Assembly: GCA_028870115.1 (NCBI GenBank)
Contig: JAGWQH010000065.1
Location: 1-34,991 of the forward strand
Direction of reading: 5' to 3'
Source of the DNA: Candidatus Methylomirabilota bacterium
GTDB lineage: Bacteria; Methylomirabilota; Methylomirabilia; Methylomirabilales; Methylomirabilaceae
Length of the DNA stretch: 34,991 bases
How positions within the stretch are numbered: position 1 is the first letter of the stretch; each line of letters starts with the position of its first letter. The notes beneath the pieces were generated by a model. The model was not told the origin of the DNA. It ran no database searches and worked only from the letters and a program-made list of their open reading frames with translations. Positions 34,048 to 34,991 of this stretch are shown one piece after another. Both the position numbers and the translations under genes were made by a program.

Positions 34048-34431
34048 ATGATCAAAGGGATTGTACAGTACGCGTTCCTGGCAGTCGGACTTGGAATCCT
34101 CCTGGCCAACCCCGCTTGGGCTGCGGAGAAGGCAAAGCCCGTCAGCCTTACCGTCCGCGTAGTCGATGCGGTCTGCCTGCTGCCGAGCGGACTCAAAGGG
34201 GAGTCGCACCGGGAGTGTGCCATTGGGTGTGACCAGGCCGGGATCCGGATGTACCTTTTGGATGAGAAGGCCAACGTGATGTACGCGGCAATGGCTGACG
34301 CCCCGTTCAAGGATCCCAATAGCCTGCTCCGTGAGCACCTGGAGCGGGTGGTGATGGTCAAAGGGAACCTCTATACCGGCCCTGGCGGCCTAAAGGTCGT
34401 GGAGGTGAAAGAGGTCCAGCCGATGTACTAA
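34048..34431 (+). CDS. Small periplasmic protein, probable OB-fold type
   Basis: A 127-residue protein with a signal peptide (residues 1-25, ending PAWA). The mature part contains SHRECAIGCDQAGIRMYLLD, resembling small exported beta-barrel domains with an H-x2-C-A-x2-C-x2-A/G-G/I element near a hydrophobic strand, then VMVKGNLYTGPGGLKVVEVK. The His and two Cys could bind heme, metal or form a disulphide. AAAGGAGGTCAGATTCAG gives a strong ribosome site. It is the last gene of the Nxr-like cluster, 59 bases after the chaperone. I cannot assign a function. Confidence 0.7.
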   Translation: MIKGIVQYAFLAVGLGILLANPAWAAEKAKPVSLTVRVVDAVCLLPSGLKGESHRECAIGCDQAGIRMYLLDEKANVMYAAMADAPFKDPNSLLREHLERVVMVKGNLYTGPGGLKVVEVKEVQPMY

Positions 34432-34465
34432 GGGGTTCATGGGTAGTAGACGTTTTTACATGTGG

Positions 34466-34569
34466 CCTATGCACTTGACTCCGTGACCTCTACAGGTTGT
34501 GTTGAGTCTGGTGCCACCACCCCAGAGCGCTGCACTACCTTGAGTCAAGTGCATAGGTTATTACCTATG
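34466..34569 (+). promoter_or_regulatory. moaA leader with competing inverted repeats
   Basis: A perfect 16-bp inverted repeat (CCTATGCACTTGACTC at 34466-34481; GAGTCAAGTGCATAGG at 34542-34557) encloses 60 bases. The second arm can instead pair with DNA just beyond it: CATAGGT (34552-34558), TATT loop, ACCTATG (34563-34569). The two structures exclude each other, as in attenuators. The region lies 66-170 bases upstream of moaA. Part of the first arm (CACTTGACTCC) also occurs at 34001-34011. A MITE or a regulator-binding repeat is the alternative. Confidence 0.5.
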
Positions 34570-34634
34570 GTAGCTGCCTCCTTGACTGCGAAACAGTACG
34601 TGTGGGTATGTGAGCCGAAGAAGGAGTAAGCCGG

Positions 34635-34991
34635 GTGCAACAGCGTACCGAATACTCCCCGATGTTTTTTGACCTGTTGAGCAGACCGCTTCGCAGTGTG
34701 CGCCTGTCGGTGACCGATCGGTGCAACCTGCGCTGCCAATACTGCATGCCTGAGGAAGAGTACGTCTGGCTGCCACGCAAGGAGATCCTGACGTTGGAGG
34801 AAGCGAGCGGCTTGGTGGATATCTTCGCCGAGCTTGGCGTCACCAAGATTCGCCTGACGGGGGGCGAGCCGCTCGTCCGCAGAGACCTTGCGGCTCTGGT
34901 CAGAATGATTGCGCGCAACCCGCGGATCGAGGATCTTGCCATCACCACAAACGGAGTTCTTTTGGCGGAGGCCGCGCAGGCGCTGTATGAC
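34635..34991 (+). CDS. moaA: GTP 3',8-cyclase MoaA, N-terminal part (runs off the window)
   Basis: The first 119 residues of a radical SAM enzyme that starts molybdenum-cofactor synthesis from GTP. The cluster motif is CNLRCQYCMP (Cys30, 34, 37), preceded by RSVRLSVTDR. The SAM-binding GGEP motif lies in KIRLTGGEPLVRRDL, and ITTNGVLL follows, all typical of MoaA. The start is GTG with AAGAAGGAG upstream. Location after the Nxr-like cluster fits cofactor supply to that enzyme and perhaps to FwdB. Confidence 0.93.
   Translation, partial: MQQRTEYSPMFFDLLSRPLRSVRLSVTDRCNLRCQYCMPEEEYVWLPRKEILTLEEASGLVDIFAELGVTKIRLTGGEPLVRRDLAALVRMIARNPRIEDLAITTNGVLLAEAAQALYD

Noticed and set aside
34440-34634. 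Known Moco riboswitch upstream of moaA
   Set aside because: I could not match the leader to the Moco RNA consensus with confidence, so only the inverted repeats are reported.
1-34991. CRISPR arrays, tRNA or rRNA genes
   Set aside because: I saw no regularly spaced direct repeats, tRNA cloverleaf or rRNA-like conserved stretch on either strand.

Overview
The window looks like a bacterial chromosome of moderately high GC. The gene content points to an NC10-type bacterium (Candidatus Methylomirabilis or a close relative). It has formylmethanofuran-dehydrogenase genes of the archaeal type in a bacterial setting, and a periplasmic nitrite-oxidoreductase/nitrate-reductase (Nxr/Nar-like) cluster rich in c-type cytochromes and cupredoxins. 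The taxonomic assignment is inferred from gene content, not demonstrated.

Layout. (1) 1-2.4 kb: the end of an unknown exported-type gene, a Tex remnant, a phosphotransferase, and arsC (minus strand) preceded by a remnant of a histidine-kinase tail. (2) 2.4-6.8 kb, minus strand: a probable operon modE-like HTH, mop, tupA (tungstate-binding protein), fwdD, fwdB, then an outer-membrane protein. The fwdB frame is interrupted by a single TGA exactly at the metal-ligand Cys/Sec position. A hairpin closely resembling the E. coli fdhF SECIS follows it, so I read fwdB as one 440-residue selenoprotein. (3) 7.0-9.2 kb, plus strand: a PhoB/PhoR-like two-component system followed by a 29-codon arsC stub. 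(4) 9.2-15.4 kb: a three-gene RND efflux operon that looks foreign, with its own promoter and terminator. (5) 15.5-18.5 kb: broken ISL3- and IS1595-type transposases, a fwdB C-terminal remnant, a Porin_O_P-type porin and an AT-rich island. (6) 18.5-34.4 kb, plus strand: the Nxr-like cluster. It holds a diheme cytochrome c fused to an ethylbenzene-dehydrogenase-gamma (heme b) domain, a cytochrome-porin, a second diheme cytochrome, a lipoprotein, two cupredoxin proteins (one with a beta-propeller), an HExxH/zinc-ribbon protein, a small twin-arginine zinc-ribbon-like protein, the catalytic subunit nxrA/narG, a 113-aa protein, the Fe-S subunit nxrB/narH, a TorD/NarJ chaperone and a small secreted protein. 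(7) The 5' part of moaA (molybdenum cofactor synthesis), behind a leader with competing inverted repeats.

How it fits together. Two metal-pterin enzymes dominate. One is a likely tungsten/selenium formylmethanofuran dehydrogenase module (C1 oxidation), encoded with a tungstate-binding protein and a split ModE/Mop sensor. The other is an exported Mo enzyme handling nitrite/nitrate, with electron transfer through Fe-S, heme b, heme c and probably cupredoxins.

A recurring pattern is the intact gene paired with a remnant copy. The HK-arsC junction occurs twice in inverted orientation (2.3 and 9.1 kb). The fwdB-porin junction occurs twice in inverted orientation (3.5 and 16.1 kb; 71 of 80 bases identical in the segment I counted). 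The N-terminus of the HExxH protein occurs twice (18.5 and 26.7 kb). This suggests repeated duplication, inversion and decay.
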